From: Owenia fusiformis
Taxonomy: Eukaryota; Annelida; Polychaeta; Sabellida; Oweniidae
Length of the DNA: 64,000 bases
Direction of reading: 5' to 3'
Assembly: GCA_903813345.2 (NCBI GenBank)
Contig: CAIIXF020000010.1
Coordinates: forward strand, 31,710,425-31,774,424
In this document: positions 11,813 through 23,296 of the stretch, one piece after another
Numbering within the stretch: the first letter of the stretch is position 1
How the letters are laid out: each line of letters starts with the position of its first letter
Notes under the pieces: model-generated
Seen by the model: the letters and a program-made list of their open reading frames with translations, nothing else
Database searches by the model: none
Told to the model about the DNA's origin: nothing
Made by a program: the position numbers and the translations under genes

Positions 11813-13239
11813 ATATTGTGTAACTATTTTGATAAGCTATTGAGTCAAGGGCGTTACAATACCCGGGAATTTATCGGTTCGTGCAGTACTTGTTTGTGAT
11901 AGCGCCCTCTGTAGGTCACTGTGCTTATAGCCTACAGTAATACGGGGTAGGATATCGGGAATTCGGTCAGTTTCTATCCGTCGATTTCGCTATGAATTGA
12001 AGCAAGTGTGACCACTTTATCCACTTAAACAATTTGATAATTGATTAAATCTTTAAACAAAATCGATAAACACGTTATACACTTCCTATTTCCTTAGAAA
12101 TTAGCATGTATTTATGGATTGTGTTTTCGAACAAGCCTCGACCCAGACCAATAGGGAAATCCTTATGCTAATTAGTATGACGTCATATTTTCCTGGGGAA
12201 TCCTAGATTTCAAAGCCTCAGTCTGTTATTGTGTCAAATGTAAACGCTCTTTTGCAGACAGAAAATTGACAGATTAGCTTTTAACTTTCAGCTTTGATGT
12301 TTAAATATTCTGTATTTCTACCGGACTTCTTGCTGAATATCATATAACGTTATAACTTGATTTGGACCATTGCCTGATTGATCATTCTGAAATTTTGATT
12401 GTGATTCATGATTGATTGGCAAGAAAAATAATTCCTATTGTTTTCCAGCGAAGTCAAAATGTTACAGCATGAGTTATAATGTCGAGTTTGCATCATGTTA
12501 AATTCTGCTAGTGATTAGAAGTCCATGCACAAGCATACACATAAGAGACAAACACACCCAGGCTCTAGGCCGTGGATGGAATGGAAATATAAAACTATTT
12601 AAGGCACAAACTGGTATTAATAGACCGATATGTAGTGTCTGCCATGTATTGAAGGTAAACCAATCTGCATTATTAATGTTTTTTCTATCAATACATGGAT
12701 TGTGCAATGGAAAAGCAATGGCACAATCAAAAATGTGCATATCAATCGTGAATATCTCTCGGTTCAAAGCTTATTTCCAACAGAATCGTGTCAAAATATG
12801 TGTCTGAGTAACAGTTATACATTATAAGATCGCAAACTCTTACCAATTATCAGCCGAATGGCTCATTTTCAACGAAATGTCCTTAAGACAACAGCCCTGG
12901 GTCGCGCCTGAGACCAAAAACTATTTCAAATAGCCCTCCCCTAATTATATTGGATAATCACATTTATGCGTGCGCGCGCAGCTCATCCACTGAACGAAAC
13001 GCCACTTCCCGCTGAAATCACCGGGTATTGATCTTTCCCTTGATTGAGTCATTACAAACTGTGTGAGTACCGTTTGAATACATTTGATAATTGATATCTT
13101 ATGTACATTTACTGTGCGACTTCATCCTGTGTGGATATTATACGTACATAAATGACAATTACTGTGTGATTACATCCTGTGTGGATATATATTCTGATAT
13201 CTGATAATTGCTGTGTGAACTATATTTTATACATAGACT

Positions 13240-16074
13240 ATGGCTAAATGTCATCCTCCAGATAAGTTTGCGTTTGATAAGCCAAACGATTGGCCTGAAT
13301 GGAAAACACAATTCCTGAGATTTAGAATAGCGACAAAGCTACATAAGGAGGATAATGACGTGCAAGTGTCGGCACTGATATATGCTATGGGTCCAGATGC
13401 GGAAAAGATCTACAAGACTTTACAATTTACTGAGGTTGGTCCCCAGGAGGAAGGCCAGCCTGTGCCAGATCCTCGATCGTTTGAGCGGGTTATAGAAGCG
13501 TATGATACTTACTTCATTCCGAAAATAAACCTGTTCAGTGAAGAGATCAAATTCGATAGTCGATCTCAACATGAAGGAGAGTCGGCAGAATCATTCATTC
13601 GTGATCTATACCATTTAAGTGAAAGATGTGATTTCGATAATCGTGATAGGCGCATAAAGATTCGATTAGTGAATGGTATGCTGGACAAGAAGCTGTCTAT
13701 GGAGTTACAGTTAAAAACATTATCATTAGAACAATGTATTCAGAAAATACGTCAACATGAGTTGGTGAAAAACCAAATGTCATCAGAATCAGAGTTGGAT
13801 TCAGTGAAATTCAAACATAGGCCTAAGCCTAAACATCCCAAAGGGAAATCTGCTAAGAGTGATAAATGTAGCAGATGTGGAAATGATTTTCATCAAGGAG
13901 GGATAACGACTTGTCCTGCTATGGGGCGCAAATGTTTTAAGTGCCAGGGCAGAGATCATTTCGCAACGTGCTGTAGATCAACGACAAAACAAAACAGTGG
14001 TGAACAAAAACCTACACGAAACAACAAGAACAAGAAAGTTCTAACAGAGGTTGTGGTAGAACCTGATACTGTTGTATATCCTGTGGACTATTGTATTGAT
14101 AATGTTGATTTGAGTGATAAGGTTGACATTGAGCCTCCGTGGCGAGTTTTATTACCACTTGAAAAGAATTATGTAAATTTCAAAATAGATACTGGGGCTG
14201 ATGTTTCTGTTATAGGTGTAGACCAATATAAGCAACTTAAAAACCCACCCAGTCTACATCCAGTAACAAACATGTTATCAAGTCCAGGTGGTAAATTACA
14301 TGCAAAGGGTCAGTTTGTGGCAAAGCTTACAGATCGTCAAAACATGTATATACGTGTGTATGTTGTTGATGAAAAATGTGATAATCTGCTTAGCAGAAAT
14401 GCAGCACACAAACTGGGCTTGGTGGAAAGGGTTGATGTTGATAAGGTTTCAATTGAAAAGCCTAGTGTAAAAATTCCTGTAGTGGAAAATGTGACTTCTA
14501 ATTTTGAACAAATTCAAAAACTAAACTTACCTGTAAATGAAAATGTTGCACAAGAATTATTTGGTAGTGACGGTTTGTATAAAGGTGAACCTGTAGACAT
14601 AAAGTTGGTTGAAAATGCAGTACCTTACGCTGTTGCTACTCCCCACAGGGTGCAATACCCTTTGTTAAATGGTGTGAAGGAGGAGCTTGAGCGTTTGGAG
14701 ACTGAAGGTAAAATACGTAAGGTCACTGAACCTACAGACTGGTGTGCTCCAATGGTACCTGTTAAACGTAAATCTGGTAAACGTCTTAGACTGTGTGGGG
14801 ACTTCCGGAAACTAAATAAACAGATAAAACGTGAACGTTACATGATGCCAACAACAGACTCGGTTTTGAATAAATTGTCTGATTGTGTGGTGTTTTCAAC
14901 ACTAGATGCTAGTGGATGCTTTCATCAGTTCAAACTTACAGAAAATAGTCAATTGATGACAAGTTTTATGACACCTTTTGGAAGGTATTGCTTTACAAGA
15001 TTGCCTTATGGGGTATCTCTTGCACCAGAAATTTGTCAAAGAGAAATGTCTGAACTGATCAAAGACATACCACAGTGCGATGTGTTTATGGATGACATTA
15101 TAATTGGAGGGAAAAACAAAGCGGATCACGATAAGATAGCCGCGAGAGTTTTAAATGCGATACACGGGGCCGGTTTAAAGCTCAATATTGAGAAATGTGT
15201 TTTTGAAAAACCGGAAGTTGAGTTTGTAGGACAAATTGTCGGAAAGAATGGTGTTAAAACAAATCCTAGCCGTGTAAAAGCAATATTAGAAATGGAACCT
15301 CCTACTAATGTGAGTGAACTGAGAACCTTTATTGGGGGTGTAACTTATCTTGGTAGGTTTGTGAAAAATATTGCAACCATTCTAGGTCCACTTTATGAAT
15401 TACTCAAGAATGATGTAGCTTGGAGATGGGACCAAGCTCAAATAAGATCCTTCAATGATATAAAGAAAGCTGTATCTCAAACTCCAGTATTACAGATTTA
15501 TGACGTGAAGTTGCCTACTCTAGTAAGTGCGGATGCATCATCGTTCGGTATTGGCGGTGCTATTATGCAGCTCCATGATAGTGAGTGGAAGCCAGTTGCA
15601 TTCGTGTCGCGTACTTTAACAGATGCGGAGAAACGATACGCGCAAATAGAAAAGGAGTGTCTAGCAGCAGTTTGGACTTGTGAAAGACTAGACCGATATT
15701 TGATAGGTCTCGATTCGTTCAAACTTCTGTGTGATCACAAACCTTTGATACCATTATTCAATGAAAAAGACATTGACAAAGTGCCTATTAGGTGTCAACG
15801 GTTATTACTGAGATTTATGCGGTTTAACGCAGTAGCTGAACACAGAGCAGGTAAGGACTTAGTTCTGGCAGATCTTTTGTCGCGGAAACCTCTCGCCTGT
15901 GTTAACAACAATGAGTTGAATGAGATAGATAACATAGAATCACATGTTAGCTCAGTGATGTCAGAAATACCAGTTACTTCTAACAGATTAGACAAAATTA
16001 GAGAAGCTTTAGCTCAAGATGAAGAAATGACCACAGTTATTGAGTATACACTTGAACGGATTACTTTTATATGA
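13240..16074 (+). CDS. Gag-Pol polyprotein (Gag, protease, RT, RNase H) of the Gypsy element
   Basis: 944 codons. The Gag part (~1-265) ends with two zinc knuckles, C210-C213-H218-C225 (spacing longer than canonical) and C232-C235-H240-C245. Aspartic protease active site DTGA is at 317-320. Reverse transcriptase spans ~440-690, with the first catalytic Asp at 556 and FMDD at 616-619. RNase H spans ~755-880, with candidate catalytic residues D765, E804, D832 and D878 (ADLLSR). Gag and Pol share one frame with no stop or shift between them. The start follows a ~1.77-kb leader. The frame ends prematurely at 16072-16074, before integrase, which continues in another frame. Confidence 0.93.
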   Translation: MAKCHPPDKFAFDKPNDWPEWKTQFLRFRIATKLHKEDNDVQVSALIYAMGPDAEKIYKTLQFTEVGPQEEGQPVPDPRSFERVIEAYDTYFIPKINLFSEEIKFDSRSQHEGESAESFIRDLYHLSERCDFDNRDRRIKIRLVNGMLDKKLSMELQLKTLSLEQCIQKIRQHELVKNQMSSESELDSVKFKHRPKPKHPKGKSAKSDKCSRCGNDFHQGGITTCPAMGRKCFKCQGRDHFATCCRSTTKQNSGEQKPTRNNKNKKVLTEVVVEPDTVVYPVDYCIDNVDLSDKVDIEPPWRVLLPLEKNYVNFKIDTGADVSVIGVDQYKQLKNPPSLHPVTNMLSSPGGKLHAKGQFVAKLTDRQNMYIRVYVVDEKCDNLLSRNAAHKLGLVERVDVDKVSIEKPSVKIPVVENVTSNFEQIQKLNLPVNENVAQELFGSDGLYKGEPVDIKLVENAVPYAVATPHRVQYPLLNGVKEELERLETEGKIRKVTEPTDWCAPMVPVKRKSGKRLRLCGDFRKLNKQIKRERYMMPTTDSVLNKLSDCVVFSTLDASGCFHQFKLTENSQLMTSFMTPFGRYCFTRLPYGVSLAPEICQREMSELIKDIPQCDVFMDDIIIGGKNKADHDKIAARVLNAIHGAGLKLNIEKCVFEKPEVEFVGQIVGKNGVKTNPSRVKAILEMEPPTNVSELRTFIGGVTYLGRFVKNIATILGPLYELLKNDVAWRWDQAQIRSFNDIKKAVSQTPVLQIYDVKLPTLVSADASSFGIGGAIMQLHDSEWKPVAFVSRTLTDAEKRYAQIEKECLAAVWTCERLDRYLIGLDSFKLLCDHKPLIPLFNEKDIDKVPIRCQRLLLRFMRFNAVAEHRAGKDLVLADLLSRKPLACVNNNELNEIDNIESHVSSVMSEIPVTSNRLDKIREALAQDEEMTTVIEYTLERITFI

Positions 16075-17278
16075 CGATAGAATCGTTATTCCCAAGGCTA
16101 TGTACCGTGAAATTTTGGAAAAACTTCATGTGGGTCATTTTGGTGTGGCTAAATGCCGGGAGCGAGCTCAGTCAACTGTGTGGTGGCCAGGTATTAGTAA
16201 CATGATCAAACAAATGGTTCAAAATTGTGAACATTGCCAAATACATAAACCAACTCAGACTAAGGAACCATTAATTCCTACACAGTTGCCTGACAGGCCA
16301 TGGCAAAGGTTAGCAGCAGATATGTGTCAATATGCTGCAAAACAATATTTGGTTGTAGTAGACTATTATTCCAGATTCATGGAGATATTGAATGTACCAG
16401 GTAGTGTAACTGCAAGCAAAATTATCGGAAAATTGAAATCAATTTTTGCGAGATTCGGGATTTGTGAAACGCTGGTTACGGATGGTGGTCCACAGTTCAC
16501 TTCACTAGAATTCAAGCAATTTGCAAAACAATTTGGATTCAATCACGTGATCACTAGTCCTCATTTCGCGCAAGCCAATGGTATGTCAGAAAGGGCCGTG
16601 CAAGCCGCGAAGCGTATTCTTAGAACAGAAGATCCAGCACAGTCTTTGATGTCTCACCATGCTACACCAACAGTACCTACTGGTGTAAGTCCAGCAGAAT
16701 TGCTTTTGGGACGTCAAATTGATACTAATATTCCTGTGTTACCCAGTAAATTATCTCCCAAAATCATAGATCATGATAAAGTGAAACATTGTGATGTAAG
16801 GGCAAAAGCTAAGTATGTGAAATACTTCAATAGAGGTGCAAAGCCACTTAGTAACTTACAACCAGGGGATAGTGTAAGAATTAAGCTTGACAAAGATAAA
16901 CTCTGGAGTGAACCGGGTAAAGTGATTAGTCAAGGGAAAACACCACGTTCTTACATTATAGAACATAATGGGTCAATATATAGGCGTAATAGAAAACATT
17001 TGTCTAAAACAAACTGGGAACCTTTACCTCCAGATCCAGTTGTTAGTGATCCAATTTCAAGTTCAGGGTGTTCAAATCCTATTGATACTAAGCCACATTA
17101 TGAAAATGTGCCATTCATTCCAAGGGAACCTCAGCATGAAAACTCAGGTGCTACTAGTATGTCAATTCCTGTATCTGTATCAAAGCCTGTTTGTAATGTT
17201 CCAACTACAAGGGTTATACAAACTAGATCCAGAAGTGGACTTGCCATTAATAAGCCAGTAAGGTATAAAGACACTTGA
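16040..17278 (+). CDS. Pol C-terminus: integrase of the Gypsy element, shifted frame
   Basis: Homology begins near 16058 (LLLYDDR), so the ATG at 16040 is unlikely to be a true start. The zinc-binding HHCC is H30, H33, C63, C66. The catalytic core has D94, D148 (TDGGPQF) and E184, giving DD(35)E. A GPY/F-like module lies near residues 275-325, followed by a Ser/Pro-rich tail; no chromodomain seen. In relatives RNase H and integrase are linked in one frame by a short connector. Here the connector is almost absent and the frame changes between ~16050 and 16062, best explained by a small deletion. Programmed frameshifting is less likely, since no slippery-site context is evident. Confidence 0.9.
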   Translation: MSIHLNGLLLYDDRIVIPKAMYREILEKLHVGHFGVAKCRERAQSTVWWPGISNMIKQMVQNCEHCQIHKPTQTKEPLIPTQLPDRPWQRLAADMCQYAAKQYLVVVDYYSRFMEILNVPGSVTASKIIGKLKSIFARFGICETLVTDGGPQFTSLEFKQFAKQFGFNHVITSPHFAQANGMSERAVQAAKRILRTEDPAQSLMSHHATPTVPTGVSPAELLLGRQIDTNIPVLPSKLSPKIIDHDKVKHCDVRAKAKYVKYFNRGAKPLSNLQPGDSVRIKLDKDKLWSEPGKVISQGKTPRSYIIEHNGSIYRRNRKHLSKTNWEPLPPDPVVSDPISSSGCSNPIDTKPHYENVPFIPREPQHENSGATSMSIPVSVSKPVCNVPTTRVIQTRSRSGLAINKPVRYKDT

Positions 17279-17421
17279 GTGACATTTGTTTCATGATTAG
17301 GACTGAATTATATTTTGTATTACATGTATATAAGCATAACATGTTAAAGAGACAGTTTCAGTTTATTGCTTAAACATTACATGTTAAAGAGACAGTCCTA
17401 GTATGGTCTAGTAAAAGACTT

Positions 17422-17431
17422 AAGGGGAAGA
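17422..17431 (+). other. polypurine tract of the Gypsy element
   Basis: AAGGGGAAGA directly abuts the 3' LTR, the expected position of the plus-strand primer. Confidence 0.85.
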
Positions 17432-17595
17432 TGTCATGTGATACAAACATGAGCCTTTAATTTAGTTTCATAAGTCACCGATAGGTGTCTCTAGTTGTAT
17501 TGTACTTGATGACGACACGAATAGCTTCTCAATAAAGTTGTACTTTCTCTAAGTCAATTGCTCCTGTTTTATCTATCATTATTGATCAACGGACA
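17432..17595 (+). repeat. 3' LTR of the Gypsy element
   Basis: 164 bp and identical to the 5' LTR except at 17515. Followed by the CCAAT target duplication at 17596-17600. Confidence 0.95.
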
Positions 17596-17600
17596 CCAAT

Positions 17601-20528
17601 CAAACTACATTACTAGATTACATTCATGTAATTCTACATATAATTCTTGCATTTTATTGTTGTTTAAACATAAAAACGAAGATTAGTTACCCATTTTCAT
17701 AAATTCCCCATCATGGCAGTGGTTGTTATGACGATTACGCCGAACGAAAAGTGCATATATCCTCTAGCGCAGTGACATCTTTAAAACGCATCGGCTTTAT
17801 TGCAATGTTACTTTTTTATGACGTTTTGGACCACAGTGCTTTTGCATATATTTTCGTTCACTAATCTTATCAAAAGTGTGATATGATTTTTTTTTATTTC
17901 ATAAAGTTGTTTTGAAAGATCTTGACGATTTTTTGTTTAAAAAATCGTCAATTTATTTGAAACTAAATTTTAAAGCCCACACACACCTTTTACTGAATGG
18001 CAATTTTAACCTATGCGTGGCATTCATCGTCGTTATATTACTTTTGTAGAAAAAATCAAGAAAATTGGTTGATAAGTATGCTGAATTCACTCATGCAATG
18101 AACTAAACGTGGTCAAGAGATAAATTGATATTTATGAATATTCTTCGTTTCAACATTTCTGGACAATCGAATTTACATATTTAGAAACGATTGACTGAGA
18201 AAAAATTCCTTTTTTCAAAAATGTTCGCACCCTAAATGACATCACCATTATCTCGCTTAGGGTACAGCATTTTTTAATATGCTAAAACATTTAAATGACA
18301 TACAAGATATAACATTTTCTATTGAAATACACTATGTATTTTTTTCGAGCTTCGCAACGGTGTTGAAAAAATCATGGGGGGAAATTTGAATATTTGAGAA
18401 ATGAAAGACTGACACATTTTTACCCATTTTTTAGAAATTTCTCAAATAACTTTTAAAGTAATGAAATATAGGGAGTAAATAGTGAAAAGTGTTCAAACCT
18501 TACGTGTGGCCTTTAAACATTGTTATTCATGACCACGAGGTACAACTTCTTGATTATTTTTTGAACATAAAGGAAATCAAAAATGCATAGTTTAAAGTAC
18601 GTAATATGAATAAAAACTGAAAATGTGTATACTCTGGCTACTAATATAAGTGCCCGTGAATACATTTCCTGCAATATGAAATTGTATTTTCATGTGACCT
18701 AGAAACATATACTATTTCCACTGCTACACTTGCTTCGAGTGTTTTTTTTGTTTTTTTAACATATATGTCAAGTAAAATGCCAGTCATTATGGTTTTTATA
18801 AAGTCAAATTATACGTAATAATGATATAAAAGCAAAACGCATACCTACAATTGTGTGTAACCGCCTGCACGTGCAATGCAACTTCGTTGTTTTTTCGAAT
18901 GTGTGATCTCGTGAAAGCAAGTGCGCACTTCAAGGTGTGTAAACAATTAAACGTGTCAATTTAAACATTGACGTTTAACAAGTACATCCTTTTCGTTTAG
19001 ATAAATCAAAAACGCCAATTTAACAACCTAAATTTAATAATTAACTCACACGTTACAGTGAATTCAGCTATGCCCCTTACATGGAATTATTACACCAAAA
19101 GTAGTGTGAAAAGTTTTGATGAAAAGTTCCTCTTTCACGTATATTATCATGGAAATGGGCATACCAGCGCAAAGATCTTTGTTCCGTGGTTAAAAAAGCT
19201 ATCAAACATTGTCTGAAGAGCAGATTTATCTCCGTAATTCTACTTTTAACATGGCGACCTTGACCTTGAAAAAATATAGCCATTTGGGCGATAATAGGTG
19301 TTTCAAAAGTGAAAATGAGTGCTTTTTTCGTAGTTTTACTTTGACCAAGCCTAGAAAAAAATTGAAGTGGTACACCTACCCCCCATTTTTGACATTTTTG
19401 TTGTCTAGAAGTGTTCTAGATGATATCAAAGTTTGAAAATTTTAAGAAAATTTGTATGTCTAGAAATATTTTATAAATTAGTGCCATTATGGTGGGTTTG
19501 GGTGCTTTTTTGCTCTCATTTTTTACTCCATTTTTACGATTGCCATGGCAACTATTAGGCTTTGGTAACCATGCCAACTTGATTTTTGAAGGACATCCAC
19601 CTGATAGTAGTTGGGTCAAGTTTGATGGAAAATGGGCCTGGTTTGATATGCTGGCAGTGAGGTTGATTGTGGAAAGTAGTAAAACGGCAAAACAATGGTG
19701 GAGTCATACCACATATATATTTAGAGGTTATGTCACTTTGATGTGAAATATGCCTGAGTTCTATATTTGGGCAAAACGAAGGTCGGAGACCACTATTCTT
19801 TATTTTTCAAAATAATTTAAACTAGCATGAGTGCCAAATAGAAAAAACTTTTTGTTCAGTTTTTGAGATATTCCATAGTCTAAATCCCCTACTCGCCTAT
19901 ACCCTAACATGGAGATGAAAATGTTTTCTAGGTTTAAGTAAAAACAAATTCAGTGACACCCACTAATGTTCAGGCCTAGGTAGCAACCACCACCTTGATA
20001 AAAAGAATGTCACATCATTTTAAAGTAACAACATCACAAAAATATTAATAAATATGAACTTTTGAATATTAATTAGGCTAGACATTTTTAACAGCAGTTG
20101 CCTCTGCTTATAACAAACAAATGACTGTCTTAAATAAACGTCATTAGAAACGTCATGTACAGTGCTTTAACTCTTTCAAACTCTATATATTTCTGACAAA
20201 ATGTATCATTCGGAGGGTATTGAGATCATTAATATGTACATTTATATTAGCAATATTAATCTTTCAAGGGATTTGATTTAATTAAACGTGTAAGTGGTGT
20301 ACATATGAAATACAAAATCAAAAATTTGAAAAAGATTGCAGAGGAAACAGAAGTTACGGTAAGCTATCTTGAAAGACAAGAAATGCCCCGTCCGAATTTT
20401 TTTCAAAAACGGGTACATATTTCAGTTTATACCATGGTCAGAGCAATAGTAGGTATATGCAAGAACACAAATGTGTACAAATGACCCCACCTATGGATGA
20501 TCCCGTCAAATGGTTATCCTAAAAATGA
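17601..20528. other. non-coding, no gene recognised
   Basis: AT-rich. The frames at 19209-19436 and 19489-19746 lie in otherwise featureless sequence and show no family signature. The left end of the tandem element at 20529 may extend into this region but I could not place it. Confidence 0.4.
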
Positions 20529-21540
20529 GTAGACAAGACTTTACTGACACAATTTGAGGACGGAAAATCCAAAATGGCCACCTTAAAATTTACCCAGAAT
20601 GCCAAAAAATTAGTCAGTTCTAGATTTTCATACTAAAAATCACCCCTGAAAATTTGAAATTGATCCGTCACACAGTTAAGCCTTGACATTTACATGTACC
20701 CAGAATGCCCAAAAACTAATCATCCCTGAAAATTTGAAATTGATCTACCAAACGATTCACCTGGAAATGCGTAGACAAGAGTTTACAAACAAGATCTTAT
20801 GATGGAAAATCCAAAATGGCTGCCTTGACATTTACCAAGAATGCCCAAAAACTAATCAGATCTAGATTTTCATACTAAGAATCATCCCTGAAAATTTGAA
20901 ATTGATCTACAAAACGGTTCACCTGAAAACGCGTAGACAAGACTTTACAGACAATATTTTAGGACGGAAAAATCCAAAATGGCCGACAATAAAAAAGTGA
21001 TTATGAGTTTTTGCTGATTTCTTTTTACAAAATTATCACAAATAACTACTGTTAACAATAACATAGGCTTTTACAACAAAGTACACCTGAAATTATTTAT
21101 AAAGCTACTAAATAGTTAAAGTATGAAAACTGAAAAACACCATTCAATATGATACAAAGTATTATCGCTCGCTAACTTTTCTTAAAACATTAAAAATGGC
21201 TGACATTACTGAGCTAACAGGTCCAACACCTAATCAGATTTAGAATGAAGTGAGCTGAACAAGATATTAACGTTTTAAAAGCAACTGTGAAGCCGTTTCT
21301 TAAAGTTTGCAGACAAGGATTTTAGCATTTTACTTCAAAATGGCCGATAGGAAGTAGGTATCGAATTAAATTTTTTTCATCCACATCTGTATGCACTCAT
21401 AAGTTATCCCCGAGATTTTGAAGGTGATATCTGTAGCGGTTTTGGAGAAAACTGCTGGACGTACGGACAGACGGACAGACAGACGGACGGACGCGCCTAG
21501 GCTGACAATATGGCACCACACTATGTGGTGGGGACATAAA
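20529..21540 (+). repeat. tandem-repeat element with ACGG microsatellite and 3' hairpin (pearl/Helentron-like)
   Basis: Units beginning GTAGACAAG start at 20529, 20771 and 20933. The complete unit 20771-20932 is 162 bp; the first is lengthened by an internal partial duplication. Shared blocks are AAAATCCAAAATGGC and CCTGAAAATTTGAAATTGAT. Downstream is an ACGG/ACAG microsatellite (21463-21493), then a hairpin CACCACACTATGTGGTG (21514-21530). Tandem core of ~160 bp, ACGG microsatellite and terminal hairpin match the architecture of pearl elements and non-autonomous Helentrons. The family assignment is inference. Confidence 0.6.
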
Positions 21541-22339
21541 AAGCAAGTGATAAATTTCCATATTTAGGATGATATCAGGGATGATATTGGAATTAGAGGG
21601 GTGATAATTTTTTCACATTTGATAGAGGATTTTAAGTCAATATTGCTATTTACCATTGTATAAGGTCGTTATTCACCTGTCGGAATATCCCTCGGATGGT
21701 GTTCCCCATAATCAAATCCTTCTAGGTGAATTACTTCTTTATCTCAACTGAAATATTCGATTCTGATTCGGCAAAGGTCAGGCAATAGTTTTCATAATTA
21801 TGTACCATGCATCTAGATGCTCATTGGCCTATCCATGGTCACATGATATAAAATGGATGAACTAATTCTGGAAAGTCCTAATTCCCTAGTAACACTAGTT
21901 ATATACTATACTTTTTATCTTCCCTGCAAACTAATAGGAGCTGAATTGCAAAATGCCTTTAAATGCATTTAAATACCCATAATAATTAAAAATGTTGGAA
22001 TAAAAAGACTTCATATTTTATACTTACTTATTGAGTATGAAATAAAAACAATTTGTGACTGCCACATTTTCGTGAATATTCCCAGGGAAATACATTTTGC
22101 ACTATTTTCCTTGTGGCAGTCATGCTATTTGTATACTATCAAGTTGCAAGTGTCTTTTGTGATATTTCACATGTATCATCTCAAGAGGTTAGGGTAAACA
22201 ATGCTGTGATAAAGATGCAATTTTTGCAAAAATAAGGACAATAGAACATGTCTGTATTAACGCCTTCTTCACTGTAAACAAAGTCAACATTTCACCCGGG
22301 GTATATTCGCGAAGAATACCCCTCAGTAATTCGTGTAAT
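21541..22339. other. non-coding; partial repeat similar to 28195-28270
   Basis: A block near 22060-22125 (GTGACTGCCACATTTTCGTG.., TTGTGGCAGTCAT) shares words, partly in inverted order, with 28195-28275. No gene seen. Confidence 0.4.
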
Positions 22340-22583
22340 GTGTGACGTCGGACCATAATGAATATTCAAATCATTTTGGTGGATTTCATGTTCGAATCGT
22401 GATATAGACCCCAGAGTCGAATACACTCCTTAGGGCTAGGCACAAAAGCTTTCGAATCCCTCGCTCCTTTCGGTGGCTCGGGGTACAGAAAACGTTTGTG
22501 CCTAGCCCTGCAAGTTGTATTCGACAATATTACCCCTGCTCTTCGGTCTATATTTCTTAATTCTAATATGAAATATGACGTCA
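22340..22583. mobile_element. foldback MITE-like element
   Basis: Imperfect inverted repeat. Outer arms TGTGACGTC (22340) and GACGTCACA (22575-22583); inner arms with the exact pair AGGGCTAGGCACAAA (22432-22446) and its complement (22495-22509). A related half (TTTTGTGCCTAGCCCTAAGG) is at 56498-56523 in ARMC6 intron 5, showing it is dispersed. The overlapping open frames are mirror artefacts. Confidence 0.7.
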
Positions 22584-23197
22584 CAATCGCTAGAACAATT
22601 GATTTTCTGGTCTATATTGGAGTATATATGACCGATAAAATTAATAAATGCATACAGTTGTTCTTTTCTCTTTATCATATTCACGCGGTACTAACTCACC
22701 GGGGCGTATCGAAACCAAAACGCCCCGCAAAACCGTTAATTTGAATTTCAAACCTACCCTTTCTACGGCTAAAATAATTTCCACGGGTAGATTGTTGAAG
22801 GGTTGAAGAATCGCAAATGTTGAAGTTCACATTTAATTGATGTTCAGTGATCTTTGGTTAGGCCTTATAATTTCTGCAAATATCAAGACTACGAAAAATG
22901 TATGGTACCAACTAAAAGTATAGACCTTCCTCTACAAAATGTAAAATATGAAAGGATTTCTGCATGTAATAAATATATAGCCCGTGAAATATAGGGAAAT
23001 AGGGAAATATAGCCCGTTGCAAGGGTTCACTTTTTTGACCACCCTGTATATTAAATAAAATCACAATATATAGCTCTCCAAACAATAGTTTATAATGCAA
23101 ATACATCTGCGCTTTAATGTAGTTTTATACACACTGCGTTATCATCACGATAATTAACGTTGCATGTATTTAAAACTACTTTAATAACTAGATGATG
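22584..23197. other. non-coding; isolated mariner-type right end
   Basis: TTTTTTGACCACCCTGTATA at ~23029-23048 is a Tc1/mariner-type terminus without an identified partner. No gene seen. Confidence 0.4.
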
Positions 23198-23203
23198 TTT
23201 ATT
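23198..23203 (-). promoter_or_regulatory. putative polyadenylation signal of the protease gene
   Basis: AATAAA on the minus strand (TTTATT on plus), about 94 nt past the proposed stop codon of the S8 protease. Position is plausible; there is no transcript evidence. Confidence 0.5.
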
Positions 23204-23296
23204 CTCAGTATATCAAGTATACAGTGCAATCGAGTTTAGATTTTAGGTTTTGTAGGTTTTGTCATCGCGTCACACATTCTAGTTGCTGCTCCATGG

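Larger units (their letters stand above)
11306..17595 (+). mobile_element. Ty3/Gypsy LTR retrotransposon, structurally complete
   Basis: Two 164-bp LTRs, a CCAAT target duplication, a primer-binding site after the left LTR, a purine tract before the right LTR, and gag-pol between. Domain order is Gag with zinc knuckles, aspartic protease, reverse transcriptase, RNase H, integrase, which is the Ty3/Gypsy (Metaviridae) order. The LTRs differ at one position, so insertion was recent. Gag and most of pol are one frame (13240-16074); integrase continues in another frame (16040-17278), apparently after a small internal deletion, so this copy is probably not autonomous as it stands. No envelope gene is seen. 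Confidence 0.95.

Noticed and set aside
12498-12807. Opposed open frames of 89 and 98 codons in the Gypsy leader
   Set aside because: No similarity, overlapping on both strands, and they lie in the element's untranslated leader.
16040-16057. Independent integrase gene starting at the ATG at 16040
   Set aside because: Ty3/Gypsy integrase is cleaved from Pol; the first residues do not match the family, and homology starts further in.
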